Assembly (NCBI GenBank): GCA_023213395.1
Contig: CM041465.1
Coordinates: forward strand, 68,331,741-68,395,740
Direction of reading: 5' to 3'
Source: Cycas panzhihuaensis
Lineage: Eukaryota; Cycadophyta
Length of the DNA: 64,000 nt
The position numbers were made by a program, and so were the translations under genes. This document shows, piece after piece, positions 44,715 to 55,186 of this stretch; the first letter of the stretch is position 1; each line of letters opens with the position of its first letter. Under the pieces are notes generated by a model. That model searched no databases. It was not told where the DNA came from and saw only the letters and a program-made list of their open reading frames with translations.

Positions 44715-45912
44715 GACTGAAGACACAAATTAGATGGAGATGAAGATAGAGCATTTGGTAGAAGACTCTAATGAGATACAAGTTGAAACAAAGGAATAGC
44801 ACGAAGGTGTTGACCAACAATCAAGAAAGGGTTTAATGGACATAGAAAAGTCAGAAGAAGAACCTATGCAGGATGCATAAGGGGCCAGACAACCAAGTGA
44901 ATCCAACAAGGTATTTGACATGGTCCATGTTTCCTTTGGTAGTTCCATCTTTCCTCTTTCCTTTCCATCCTTAATGGTTGTACAAAAACCCTCTCCCTAT
45001 TACTCCATAATTGTCCAAACTCTTAAGCTTCTTAATTCCATGGTCTTTGTAGGATAAATCCTAGTCTCTCTTCACAATCCTAACTGATCCCATTTTTCAC
45101 ATGTCTTCATCCCCTAGTGACTTTTCTTAGCAGGATTGTCTAAACTTTCCATTTTCCTTCATCATGTTTTGCCTCCTAATACGATGATTGCCTCATCAAG
45201 TCTATCTCAACCTTCCACACTTCCATATAACCAACACTCTTTTTTCCATTAATTCCTTCATCCAGTCCTTCCCCTGCCTTTGAACCTCTATTTAAACCTC
45301 TTTCCCATAAAGAGCATTTGTGATTGATCCTGCATAACTCTTATTTCCCTAAGATCTCTAATTATCCAACCAAACTCGCCCTGATCATAACCCCTTGTCG
45401 AATCAATTTCCAAATTTAAGGTACTAATTGCTATATAGTTTTGTTCTATAGGTTTCCCACATATACAAATTTATTGATTATCACCTCATGGATCTCCACT
45501 TCTCCCACTCCTTCGTGCGTTATTCAATTACCAATGTACAAACCTTATGATCAATTCTTTTCCAACCTCCCAAAATCACATCATAGCTTTCCTTACATAT
45601 GCTCTCAGTATTCTCAACACCTCTCATCCCTTGAGTGATGTCATTTGAGGACAAAATGTGCAACCACAATATAAAATCATGCCCAAACATCATTGACACC
45701 ATGTTGGTCCCAGGACTGCTTCTATATAGGACAAGATGCATCATGTACTTGGTCCCCAAAACAAGCATCTGCAATTTCAAGTTACTTGTCAACTATCTCC
45801 AATAAAAGGTGCAAGATTGGAGGAAATTTTTATAACATTGAGGACTTAGCAAGTGTCAGATTGAAGAACTGTCAAAACAATGCTAAGTAGCTCCACATGC
45901 AACCGCCTATAC
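44715..45912. other. Unrecognised DNA between C2 and C4
   Basis: Probably the right continuation of the sequence interrupted by C2 (37864-39430). It has no clear gene. The left 200 bp has a lysine- and glutamate-rich frame; the rest is AT- and C-rich noncoding DNA. Confidence 0.5.
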
Positions 45913-46130
45913 TGTAAAATGTAATGTTTTATCTAGGACATTTAATATTCTAAGGCATCTAGGACTTATTCTCTGAATGTAATAATTAGGGCCATGTGTA
46001 ATTCCCTCTTCTCTCTTTGAGTGATAAGTGGCACACATGCATTGAGTGGTTACCTAAGTCTCGTATTGATTGTAACTTATTTATAGAGGGTCTCCCCTCA
46101 TTAATGATAGGTATCTAGAATCTTCTTACA
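45913..46130 (+). repeat. C4 5' LTR
   Basis: Starts TGTAAAATGTAATGTTTTAT and ends AATCTTCTTACA. The start matches the reverse-complemented C2 LTR (TGTAAAAGGTAATGTTTTAT). TATA-like TTATTTATAGAGGG lies near 46077-46090. Confidence 0.88.
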
Positions 46131-46877
46131 TGGTATCAGAGTAGGGAGAAACTGTCTGATTCAGAATTGAATTTGTGTCCAAATTTAGAAAAGGGGGTCA
46201 TTTGGGTTTTTGAGGCAAATTGTAAAGAGTTAGTTTGAAGAATTAAATCTCTGGAATCTTTGATAGAATTTTTCTAATGGTCAATTTGAAAGACGAATTG
46301 ATTTAGAATCAAAGTACAATCAAAAGATCACTATATGGACATTGTACAAACCTAGTACAGACAGAAAAATCAAAGTGCGCAGATTGACTCCAAATTTCAC
46401 CAGTAAGGTCGCAATAGCATGGTCATCATTTCTCTCCAAAGGATTGATTGCGTTTGAAGTCGTTTAGACTGAGTTCCAACCACTTTTTCAAAAACTCTGG
46501 TTTACAGAGACTTCTCCAAATTTCTTTAGAGTGACTGCATCTTCCCAGGTAATACCTATATCAAAGTGATCTACTTTTCAATATGAGTCTTTTAAGACTA
46601 GATTGGAGGCCTCTCTCAAAAGATATTTTTTATTTGAAACATTTTTCACTTTAAACCCTAGCTGTGAGTCAAGGTTTCTTCTTTGTTTTCTGAACAAACT
46701 AGATGCTTTCTAGGAAAAGTAATTACAGATCCGAGATCCTTATATCGAGTACTTTGTTTTTTACCCCTCTTTTTAAATTTCCATACACCTACAAAAATCT
46801 ATACTTTTCTGTACTATGTATAGCCGTATGGTCCTGAGACCCTTCCTTTTCACTTGTTCTTTGATAAAGAAGTCAAC
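46131..46877 (+). promoter_or_regulatory. C4 5' leader and primer site
   Basis: The primer site is at 46131-46145. The shared leader block is at 46341-46408 (GTACAGACAGAAAAATCAAA, then CAAATTTCACCAG). A second cluster of GTAC-like sites lies at 46780-46832. Confidence 0.72.
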
Positions 46878-48030
46878 ATGGCCTCCTATGTTGTAGCTCT
46901 TTCAGAAGCAGATAAATTGACTGAAACCAACTTTAGCCTTTGAAAGATCAAAATCAAAGGTCTCCTCAGAGCCAAACATGCCTGGAAGATTGTAACTAGA
47001 GAAGAAAAAGAGCCCACAAACATTGTAGATCAGTTGAACTGGGAAGAAAGAAATAATAATGCCATAGCCATTCTTAAGCTCTCAATTTTAGATACTCTCT
47101 TGACTTACATTGACAGCATTGAAAGTTCCTCAGAAATTTGGAAAATAATATCTTCAATGTTTAGTTGAAAAAATGAGGCTAGGATAATTTCTCTTAGAGA
47201 AGAGTTGTATAAAATCAGGATGAGAAAATATCAGCCAGTATCAGATTTCATTGCAAAATTGACCACTATTATGAATGTGCTTCTTACAGTTGGAGATAAA
47301 ATAACTAACATTGAACTTGTGCATCTTGTGCTGAATAAATTACTAAAATCATACAACAATATGGTTAACATGCTAACAAGTGGAGGTTAGACGACATCGA
47401 TGACCTTTGATGCTCTTATAGGATGCATGTTGAATCAAGAGCAAAGAAACAAGAGGTACAAAGAAGATGCAGAGATAGAAGAAGTGCTTGTTACTAAACT
47501 GAATTTGGGGGACTGAGGACAAGGTCTGTATAATTTTTGAGCACGTGGAAGGATGCCAACTAGTACCAAAGGCCAATGGACAGAAGGAAGAGGTAGAGCA
47601 AGGTCCAATCCCCCACGAGAGTCAAGAGTTTGCTTCCACTGTAGGAAACCAAGTCATTTCTCAAGCAACTGTAGAGTTTTTGATGTTTGCTATCATTGCG
47701 GGCAAACTGGACACTACCCATATCAATGTTACAAGAGACGCACTGAAATTCAGAGAGGGAAGCAAATTTCAAAAAACTACAGCAAGGAACAAGATGTGAT
47801 CGAGGACGAACTTGAAATTGCATTTGTAGCCGCCTTAGCTGCTAGTAGCCGAGAAACAGAAGACTAGTACGTGGATTCAGGAGCCTCCAATCACATGATT
47901 GCAATAAAAGAATGGTTTGAAGTCCTAAAACCATATACATTGAATAAGTCAGTTGAACTAGGAGACAACTTTCCTCTTCACATAAAAGGAATAGGAATAA
48001 TAGCCATGGAAATTGGTGGGAATAGCTGAA
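46878..48030 (+). pseudogene. C4 gag and protease
   Basis: ATG at 46878 (MASYVVALSEADKLTETNFS). Copia Gag continues with internal stops to LVLNKLLKSYNNMVNMLTSG. Two intact zinc knuckles: CFHCRKPSHFSSNC and CYHCGQTGHYPYQC (about 47630-47725). Protease YVDSGASNHMI at about 47870-47900, preceded by a TAG where Trp is expected. The protease ends near 48025. Confidence 0.87.
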
Positions 48031-48139
48031 GGAGTAAAATGCAACAGGTTTTATAAGTTGCTTTCCACTCCTGTTCTACCTAACAAAGGACCTACCATTC
48101 TTGGTTCTGTTGTAAATTCACTTGCTGTAGCAAGTAATG

Positions 48140-49030
48140 TTGTTAATGAAATGTGGCACTTAAGTATGGACACATCTCACATGATAGATTAGAAAGATTA
48201 AAAAATTCAAGAATGGTGAATGGATTACTAGACATCTCCTTTAACTCATTTATATGCAAAAGTTATATGCTAGGAAAACAATAAAGGACTCCTTTCATGA
48301 AAAACACATGGCGGGTGCAAAATAGGTTGGATCTAGTTCATACGGATCTCTGTAGCCCTATTACACCTAATTCAATAGGTGGTGCACGGTACTTCCTAAC
48401 TTTCATTGATGATTTTTCAAGGAAAATATGGGTTTACTTCCTATTTAGTAAAATAGAAGTGCTTGATTACTTCAAGGAACTCAAGGTAGAAGTAGAATGC
48501 AGAAGTAATTAAAAAATTAAATGTGTTTGTTCCTATGGAGGAGGAGAATATGTGTCTAAGAAATTTTTGCACTTTTGTAAACTTCATGGAATTTGCAGGC
48601 AAGTTACGACTCCTTACATGCCATAGTCAAATGGGGTGGCAGAAAGGATGAATAGAACCATTTTGGAAATGGCACAATGTCTGATCCATGACAAACAAAT
48701 CACCAAAACTTATTGGGTAGAAGCAGTAAATATTGCAGTTTATGTGATTAACAAGAGTCCAACCAAAGCTTTGGATAAAGTAATGCCTAAAGAAGCATGA
48801 ACTAGACAAAAACTAGATGTAAGTCATCTCAAAGTCTTTGGGTGTAAAGCATATGTGAACATTCCAGATAAGAAGAGAACTAAACTAGATAGTAAAAGCA
48901 CAGAGTGTATAATGGTAGGGTACAACAGTCGTTCAAAAGTATATAGGTGCCTTGATCCCAAAACCAACAAGCTCTATGTAAGTTGAGATGTAGTGTTTGA
49001 CAAGGGCATAGATTGTAGTAAAACAATATG
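48140..49030 (+). pseudogene. C4 integrase
   Basis: KYGHISHDRLERLKNSRMVN, then LDLVHTDLCSPITPNSIGG and FIDDFSRKIWVYF. The second catalytic Asp region reads VCSYGGGEYVSKKF, where SD is expected before the glycine stretch, so that Asp is lost. The Glu region reads SNGVAERMNRTILEMAQC. One zinc-binding Cys is also altered (CKSYMLGKQ). Stops at several places. Confidence 0.88.
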
Positions 49031-49149
49031 CTAATAAATAGACACAGCAACAGATAGTACTGCAAAATTGAATACAATCAAGTCAGATGTAGAATAAAAA
49101 ATCACTACAAAAAATATTGATTCAAGAAACGAGTGCCCTAAAGAAGAAT

Positions 49150-49825
49150 CGTCGGACAACAATTAGACGAATCATTCCATCACAACAACAAAGGGGAAGA
49201 ACCAAGACTGGTACAAGAAGGACTTAGTTTTAAAAAGATACCAAAATGGTATCTCAAGACTCTTGAAGAAGCAAAAGGGGAAGTATTTAAACACAAAACA
49301 ATGTCCCAAAGGCCTCAGGCACTGATCTGCTCCATTGAGCCCAACTCCTTTGAGGAAGCAAATCAACATCTAGTTTGGAGAACAACGATGGATGTTGAGA
49401 TGGTAGCTATTTCCGGAAATGAAACCTGGGAATTGGTTGAGCCCCCAAAAGACAAACCCATTGTAAATTGCAAATGGGTATACAAAATAAAGGAATAATC
49501 AAATGGTGAAGTTGAAAAGTACAAAGCAAGATTGGTGGCAAAAAGATAGACACAAACAATTGGAACAAATTACAAAGAAACATTCTCACTAGTGGCAAAA
49601 TTAAACACTGTGAGAACAGTAATTGTAATAGCTACCTAGTAAGGATGGAAAATTTACCAGCTAGATGTAGATGGGAATCTTCAAGAAGTTTACATGCATC
49701 AACCTGAAGGCTACTTCAAACCTAGACAGGAGAAATTGGTCTGCAAATTGAAGAAAGCATTATATGGACCCAAACAAATGCCAAGAGCCTGGTACACGAA
49801 GTTGGACAAATATATTAGGAAACAC
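49150..49825 (+). pseudogene. C4 reverse transcriptase, truncated
   Basis: FEEANQHLVWRTTMDVEM, then TWELVEPPKDKPIVNCKWVY, and later MHQPEGYFKPRQEKLVCKLK and MPRAWYTKLDKY. The sequence ends before the YVDD active site. A short deletion removed part of the LDVxxAFLNG motif (reads QLDVDGNLQE). Confidence 0.88.
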
Positions 49826-49829
49826 CAAA

Positions 49830-51060
49830 TTGACAAACAGGATGCCAAGATTGTTTATGAACACAATAGATTTGAGAGCAGAACAAGTGCATGAGACAAA
49901 CAGATTTCACGTGGGAACCCTTTCGGGAAAAACCTACCATAGAATATATTATCACATTTTTACAAACCTGAATGTACAATACAATGGACTTTGATCTATA
50001 TTTATAGATCGTAAGTACCTCGAATGATTAATATTCAGATTTACATCCATCAGCCCATAATATCACAATTACATCAATATATTATCCGCACAACATTTTG
50101 CCACTTTACATTAGTTGGTAAGTGGTTATAATACCACTTTAACATCCCCTCTTAATGTAAATGTGGGGTCTTGAAGTCTTCCCAGGGATTTGTCTATCTC
50201 TTTATCCTTGTCGATAGATCCCCTCTCAAGGATAACCTCGTTGAATCTCCCAAATACGCACGAATGTTGATGTAGCAATCTTCAGTAAGAGCTTGGTGAA
50301 CACGTCCTTAAGTTGATATTCACTTGGACAAAACTCAACTTGCATCTTCCCTTATCTGATCTGCTCTTAGATGTAATGGTGCTATGCCTCGTATATGCGT
50401 GATTCTTTGGAAATAACTCCAACAGTCCTTGCAACCATATAACTCTTCTTGTACCGACACTTAGTCCATAGAATTGAGCCAGTTTCCTTGACTAAACCAA
50501 GAGGATCTCCTCTTCAAGTCTTCATTAAGGAATGCTGACATGATATGACTCTCAACTATCTGTAGCTACCAAAGTAAGGATCAATCAGACCATAAACAAC
50601 ATAGAGATTGGTGCAAATGTCTCCTTATACCTAATTCCTTCTTTCTGGATGAAATCCTGCACAACAAGCTTTCTAACTTGTAAATCGACCAGTTTTTTTG
50701 GGGAGGTAAAGGACCCAAATCCCACATATCACTCCTTGCAACTCTCCATTGCGAATCTCCACTCATTAGAATTGCTGGTGTCTGTCACGAGTTTGACTGG
50801 CATGTTGATCCTTGTTTTTCAATTATCCTCTAGGTCTTCAACTATCACGTTAGAGTCCTCAAAGGTCCTCCTAGCCCACAATGAAACATAGGGTTGCAAA
50901 CCGTGCCTCTTCTTGTGATGGCTCCTCCTCATCACTCCACTAGGTCTTGTTTCCATTTCAAACAAAATGTTAGGTACACAAATCTCTACACCTACTGAAC
51001 CATGGCTCGAAAAAGGAAGGAATGAAGGATAAAACCTATATTCATATGACATTTCAGCAT
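49830..51060 (-). pseudogene. C5: copia relic
   Basis: Around 50150-50165 lies a purine tract on the - strand (TTAAGAGGGGATGTTAAAG), suggesting a 3' LTR in 49840-50150. Upstream on the - strand comes an RNase H end (HYI, EQIR, then VEFCPSEYQLKDVFTKLL). A degenerate RT start follows at 50640-50800 (WDLGPLPPQKN, KLVVQDFIQKE). The central RT is missing, so it is internally deleted. The LTR ends cannot be fixed. Confidence 0.65.
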
Positions 51061-51289
51061 GACACGTCTATAGAAATCTTAGACAAGAAGAATGAGATAA
51101 AATTCCCTTACTTTATTATGGGAGGGAATGCCTCCTTAAATATACATGAGAGAATGTAATCGAAACAAGTACATTTGACACGTGTCAGACAACTATCCAA
51201 GTAACATAAAGAGGGGTTAAAACATTTCCCCTTAGAGAACCTATGATAAAACATTGCATTCCAACACCTTCTCTTAATGTTTTATCCTT

Positions 51290-52380
51290 TTAAACCTATT
51301 TTGTCTATGAGGGACTGAAATCTGTCTCTTCCAAGTGGTTTAGTTAGAATATCAACAACTTGCTCTGCTATAGGATAGTATGCTAAATCAATTTCTTTGT
51401 TGTGCACCTTCTCTCGAATGAAGTGATGATGCACTTCTATGTGCTTTGTTTGTGCATGTAGAATTGGATTCTAGGTCAGCTTTATTGCACTCTCATTGCC
51501 ACAAAGCAATGTTGTTGGTCTCTGTTGATGTTGATCCAAGTCCATTAGCAGTTGTCTTAGCCAAACTGCTTCACATGTTGCATTGATAGTTGACTTGTAC
51601 TTTGCTTCAATTGAGGAGAGTGCCACTGTTGGTTGTCTTTTACTACACCAAGAGATGGCTGTTGTACCTAAGAAGAAATAGTATCCGCTTGTAGATATCC
51701 CTTTTTCTTTGTCTCCTGCCCAGTTAGAGTCACAAAATCTTATTAATTGAGCTTATTTCTCTTTTGGATATACCAACTTTAGGTTGATTGTTCCTTTTAG
51801 ATATCTGAGCATCCTTTTGGCTGCTTTCCAGTGCCTTATTCTAGGCTCCTACATGTATCTGGAAACCAAACCCACTAAATGTGAGATGTCTGGTTTGGTA
51901 GTGGTGATATATATCAGATTTCCAATTAATTGCCTGTATAGGGTGGCATTAACTGTAGATTCTTTTTCATTAGGGACTAAATTGTAGTTTACTTCCATGG
52001 GAGTTGCACATTGGTTGCAACTCCATTTGAAACTTATGTAGCAAATCTTTGATGTATTTGCTCTATGATAGAGTTATTGACTCTTTAGTTTGACCAACTT
52101 CTATTCCCATGTAGTAGTTCAGTGAGCCCAAATTTGTCATCTCAATTTTTTTTATAGTTGACTTTTTATATTTGCGATTGATTCTTTATCATTTTCTGTA
52201 AGAATCATATCATCAACATAGACAACTATTATTGCAATTTTTTTGTTTTTCTTTCTTACATAAAGGCTAAAATCTGAACTGCATCAGTGAAAATTATTTG
52301 GTGATAAATGTTTGTCTAGTTTGGCATACTAGGCTTTGGGAACCTGTTTTAACCTATATAGAGCATTCTTCAATTTGCAT
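51290..52380 (-). pseudogene. C3 reverse transcriptase (C-terminal) and RNase H
   Basis: On the - strand: CKLKNALYRLKQVPKA, the active site VVYVDDMILTE at about 52195-52225, CATPMEVNYNLVPNEKE, LYRQLIGNLIYITTTKPDIS, RMLRYLKGTINLKLVY. RNase H: STSGYYFFLGTTAISWCSKR, then SSIEAKYKSTINATCEA (EAEY mutated to EAKY), HIEVHHHFIREKV and ILTKPLGRDRF. Several stops, mostly in the RT connection. Confidence 0.92.
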
Positions 52381-53206
52381 TGTTGACTTATAGATTCCAC
52401 ACCCTTCGTGGAATCAATGCACTTGTCAAGGTTACACAGTGCTATAGTCTAGTTTTAGGACACTGTCAACATGGTTATACACATACATTCCACATACATT
52501 CCATATATAATTCACAGAATGGTACACAGTGATGCAATTCAATACATACTTGAGACATCATCAACATACATCAAGAATGCACCAATTTCCACATAACTCT
52601 TCTTTTATTAATTCAGCGGTTCATTTACATTGTGGAATCGTTCTGAGCATTCCGGTGACATCTGATCCTCTATTACATATGCGTGCCGGATGGTACTTAT
52701 CATGCACTCATGCTCAATCGTGTCATGCGTCTTGTCATCTGCACCTTTGCGTACTCTTGATCTCGGCTCTCACCTAACTAGGTGAATCATGCGTACCTCC
52801 TTAAGTACTCCTGTTGGTACCTTTTGGTGAAGGGTTATGATTTTGTCATAACCGTACCCTTCCGACCATGCGTGCCTCTTCAATTAATGCGTACCTCTTC
52901 ACTTAATCTCTTTGGTTACCCTTAATTAATTCTTCCTTTGGTTCGTAAAATGCGTCGTGCGTCACGGCATCTTCGGTCTTCCTTTGGTCCCCGGAGTAAT
53001 GCGTCGTGCCGCTTTCGATTGCGTTCCGCTCTTTGATGCGTTCTGTCATGCGTGCCGTTCAGTGCGCTTTTGTCATACGCACCTGAATGCTGTTTTTCCG
53101 CCGTTTCGCCTCGTGCGTACCTCCGTCTGCGGTCCGTACTGCACAACCGTGTTATCGACCTACCTCTGGTCCTCACACGACCATTGAGTCAATTTTGATG
53201 CCAACA
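52381..53206 (-). repeat. G2 3' LTR
   Basis: In + orientation it starts TGTTGACTTATAG and ends TTGATGCCAACA. It matches 61925-62740 over its whole length, with differences mainly as 1-5 bp length changes. Confidence 0.95.
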
Positions 53207-53230
53207 TCTATCCGGTCAATGATTATGGGT

Positions 53231-53248
53231 TTGAGCATCCTTGCTCAA
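53231..53248 (-). other. Conserved hairpin near 3' LTR (G2)
   Basis: Same stem TTGAGCA/TGCTCAA and loop as at 8050-8067 in G1. It lies between the purine tract (53276-53295) and the LTR. Confidence 0.6.
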
Positions 53249-53302
53249 CAAAACTCAAAAAGTCAAAAATTTGGGTATCCCTCCCCACTCTGCTTCAAGG
53301 CG

Positions 53303-54352
53303 GCTCCTGCGCCTTGGTTGTCCAATTTCTTCATTTATTTGTGTCGAGGTAGCAATGATGGCGTCCTTTTCCTTGATCTTCTCTGAAGGGTCGCTATTTA
53401 CGCTTTGTACCCGCCTCCATATCACGAATCATCGTATAATTGGCCACCTTGTCGTGTGGTGTAGGCGGTGCGGGGTTCTCCAACCTCTTCTGCTGGGAAG
53501 TCTTCCCAATCTTCCCGTGATGCTTACGCCTCCTCCTCCTTCTCTTCTTGACTCTTCCTCTCCTTTCCTCCTCTTCCACGTCGATGGACAACTTGCTTTG
53601 TCCTGTGAGGAATAGGTGTACACAGGGTTTTTGTAACCGGTAAGTACTTTCGCATTTGTTTACGAATTCTCCTTTTAAGTTCCATCTTGGTAGTCGTGCG
53701 GGAACTCGCAACCTTTGTTTAATAATTGGCTCCAGGAGAAATAGTGGTTACGGTTAGTTGGACTTAGGACAACGATAAAATAGAATAGCCGAGCAATGAA
53801 GGATGGCGAAAGGGTTGTGTCACGATTTCTTGTAAGCTTCTTGCCTCATATTTTACGCTAAAAATTCGGACCAATTCATTCTTTCTCCATCCCGAATTTG
53901 TAAGAGTACACGCATCATACCTCCACGAATGTAGGTATATTTTCTCTTTGACAAAAATGGAATTAATTACCTTAGCCACCCACCGCAATTTGATATCCAT
54001 GATGTCGGCTACCCTAATTCCGCGACATTATCCGGGTGTTAGGATGGCATAATTTTTTCATCCACATTTCCACATCCACCTCGACCTCTTGGCTCCCAAT
54101 GGAACTTCACCCTCCTTGGGAAGTCCTGTAATGGCGTGGACTATTTACGCATCCAATTTAGCTTTGCCATTTGTTTGCTTTTAGGGTCACTGGGTTTGGT
54201 CCATTAACCGTGGGTCATAATACATGGGATTGCGAGAAAATATAGTCTGTCCATCCCGCCTGCTTGATCTTAAATCGAAATGTCACCGGTAGGGCTTGGA
54301 GGTCTGTTTGACTTAGGAATGTATGCCTCTTGGCGACCCTCACCGTACTCAT
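53303..54352 (-). pseudogene. G2 post-pol accessory ORF
   Basis: Homologue of the ORF at 6917-7991. The start region (ATG at 54352, MSTVRVAKRHTFL) aligns with the G1 start. Shared pieces: IKQAGWTDYIF, MDIKLRWVAKV, TQPFRHPSLL and an acidic/basic middle (VEEEERRGRVKKRR). The coiled-coil end is split by indels (EKDAIIAT is recognisable by reading two frames). Frame breaks are many. Confidence 0.6.
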
Positions 54353-54599
54353 AATGGTCGTGGATTTCGGTAAAGCAGAAAACCTAAGCGTCTGGGTAGA
54401 ACCGCACATACGTACCTCAGGAACGCTTGCCGTTTCACCGCTCGTCACCGTGATGCGTGCAGAGCAAACCCTTGCGCCGTGGTCCGTTTCCGCTCTGCGT
54501 CTGCCTTTGGAATGTTCGCAGTGCGTAATAATTTGTCGCTTAGCGTATTTTGTCTTATCGTGCCTTGGTGCATTATCTTGTTTAAAAATCTTGTTGTGC

Positions 54600-54970
54600 G
54601 TGCTCGATTACGTACTTTCTTTGATGCGTATAGCACACATAGCCCTTTAAGTCTCTTTTACGGTGCGTGCCGATTCGTGCGTCGTTGGTGCGTATAATGT
54701 ATGACTCGAGTTTACGCTCACGTACCTTTGTGCGTGCACTGTCACGTGCTTTTCGGTGCGTATAATGTAATTGAGTCACTTAAAATTATTTCTACTATGC
54801 GTTCCTTTCCACGTGCTTTTACGATGCGCATAGTATAATTCAGACCACTTTTTCCATTATGCGTACTTTTATGAATTGCTTGGTACGTATAGTATATTTT
54901 CCACTTTTATCCTTTGTCCAATCAGACGTGCACAGTAACGCATTACTGTTTTGGTACGTACCATGTAATA
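54600..54970 (-). repeat. GTAC/GCAC-rich tandem array in G2
   Basis: Counterpart of 6252-6722 in G1. Units on the - strand have ATTATACGCACC-like cores and GTACG or GCACG motifs at similar spacing, but more divergence than in G1. Confidence 0.7.
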
Positions 54971-55186
54971 CGCTTGTATCTTTGATGTATTCCCTCTGGT
55001 TTTTCTTGGATTATGCTGCTGTTGCTTATATCAGAATTGAGTTATGGTTATTTTTATTTTTTCCAATTTTTTTTTCAATTTTTATATCCATACCGAACGG
55101 GATCATGGCTCGGTATCAAGGCAGTCGATTGCCTCAATATCATGCAATACTCTATGGTACAACCAGCTGATCCGGCTGGTGACTGG

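Larger units (their letters stand above)
45913..49825 (+). mobile_element. C4: decayed Ty1/copia element, 3' truncated
   Basis: The 5' LTR (45913-46130) is followed by the primer site TGGTATCAGAGTAGG, a leader, gag, protease, integrase and the first half of RT. It ends abruptly inside RT at about 49825 (YTKLDKYIRKH), where C5-side sequence begins. There are many stops. It is closely related to C2 (same knuckle spacing and PR/INT wording). Confidence 0.9.
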
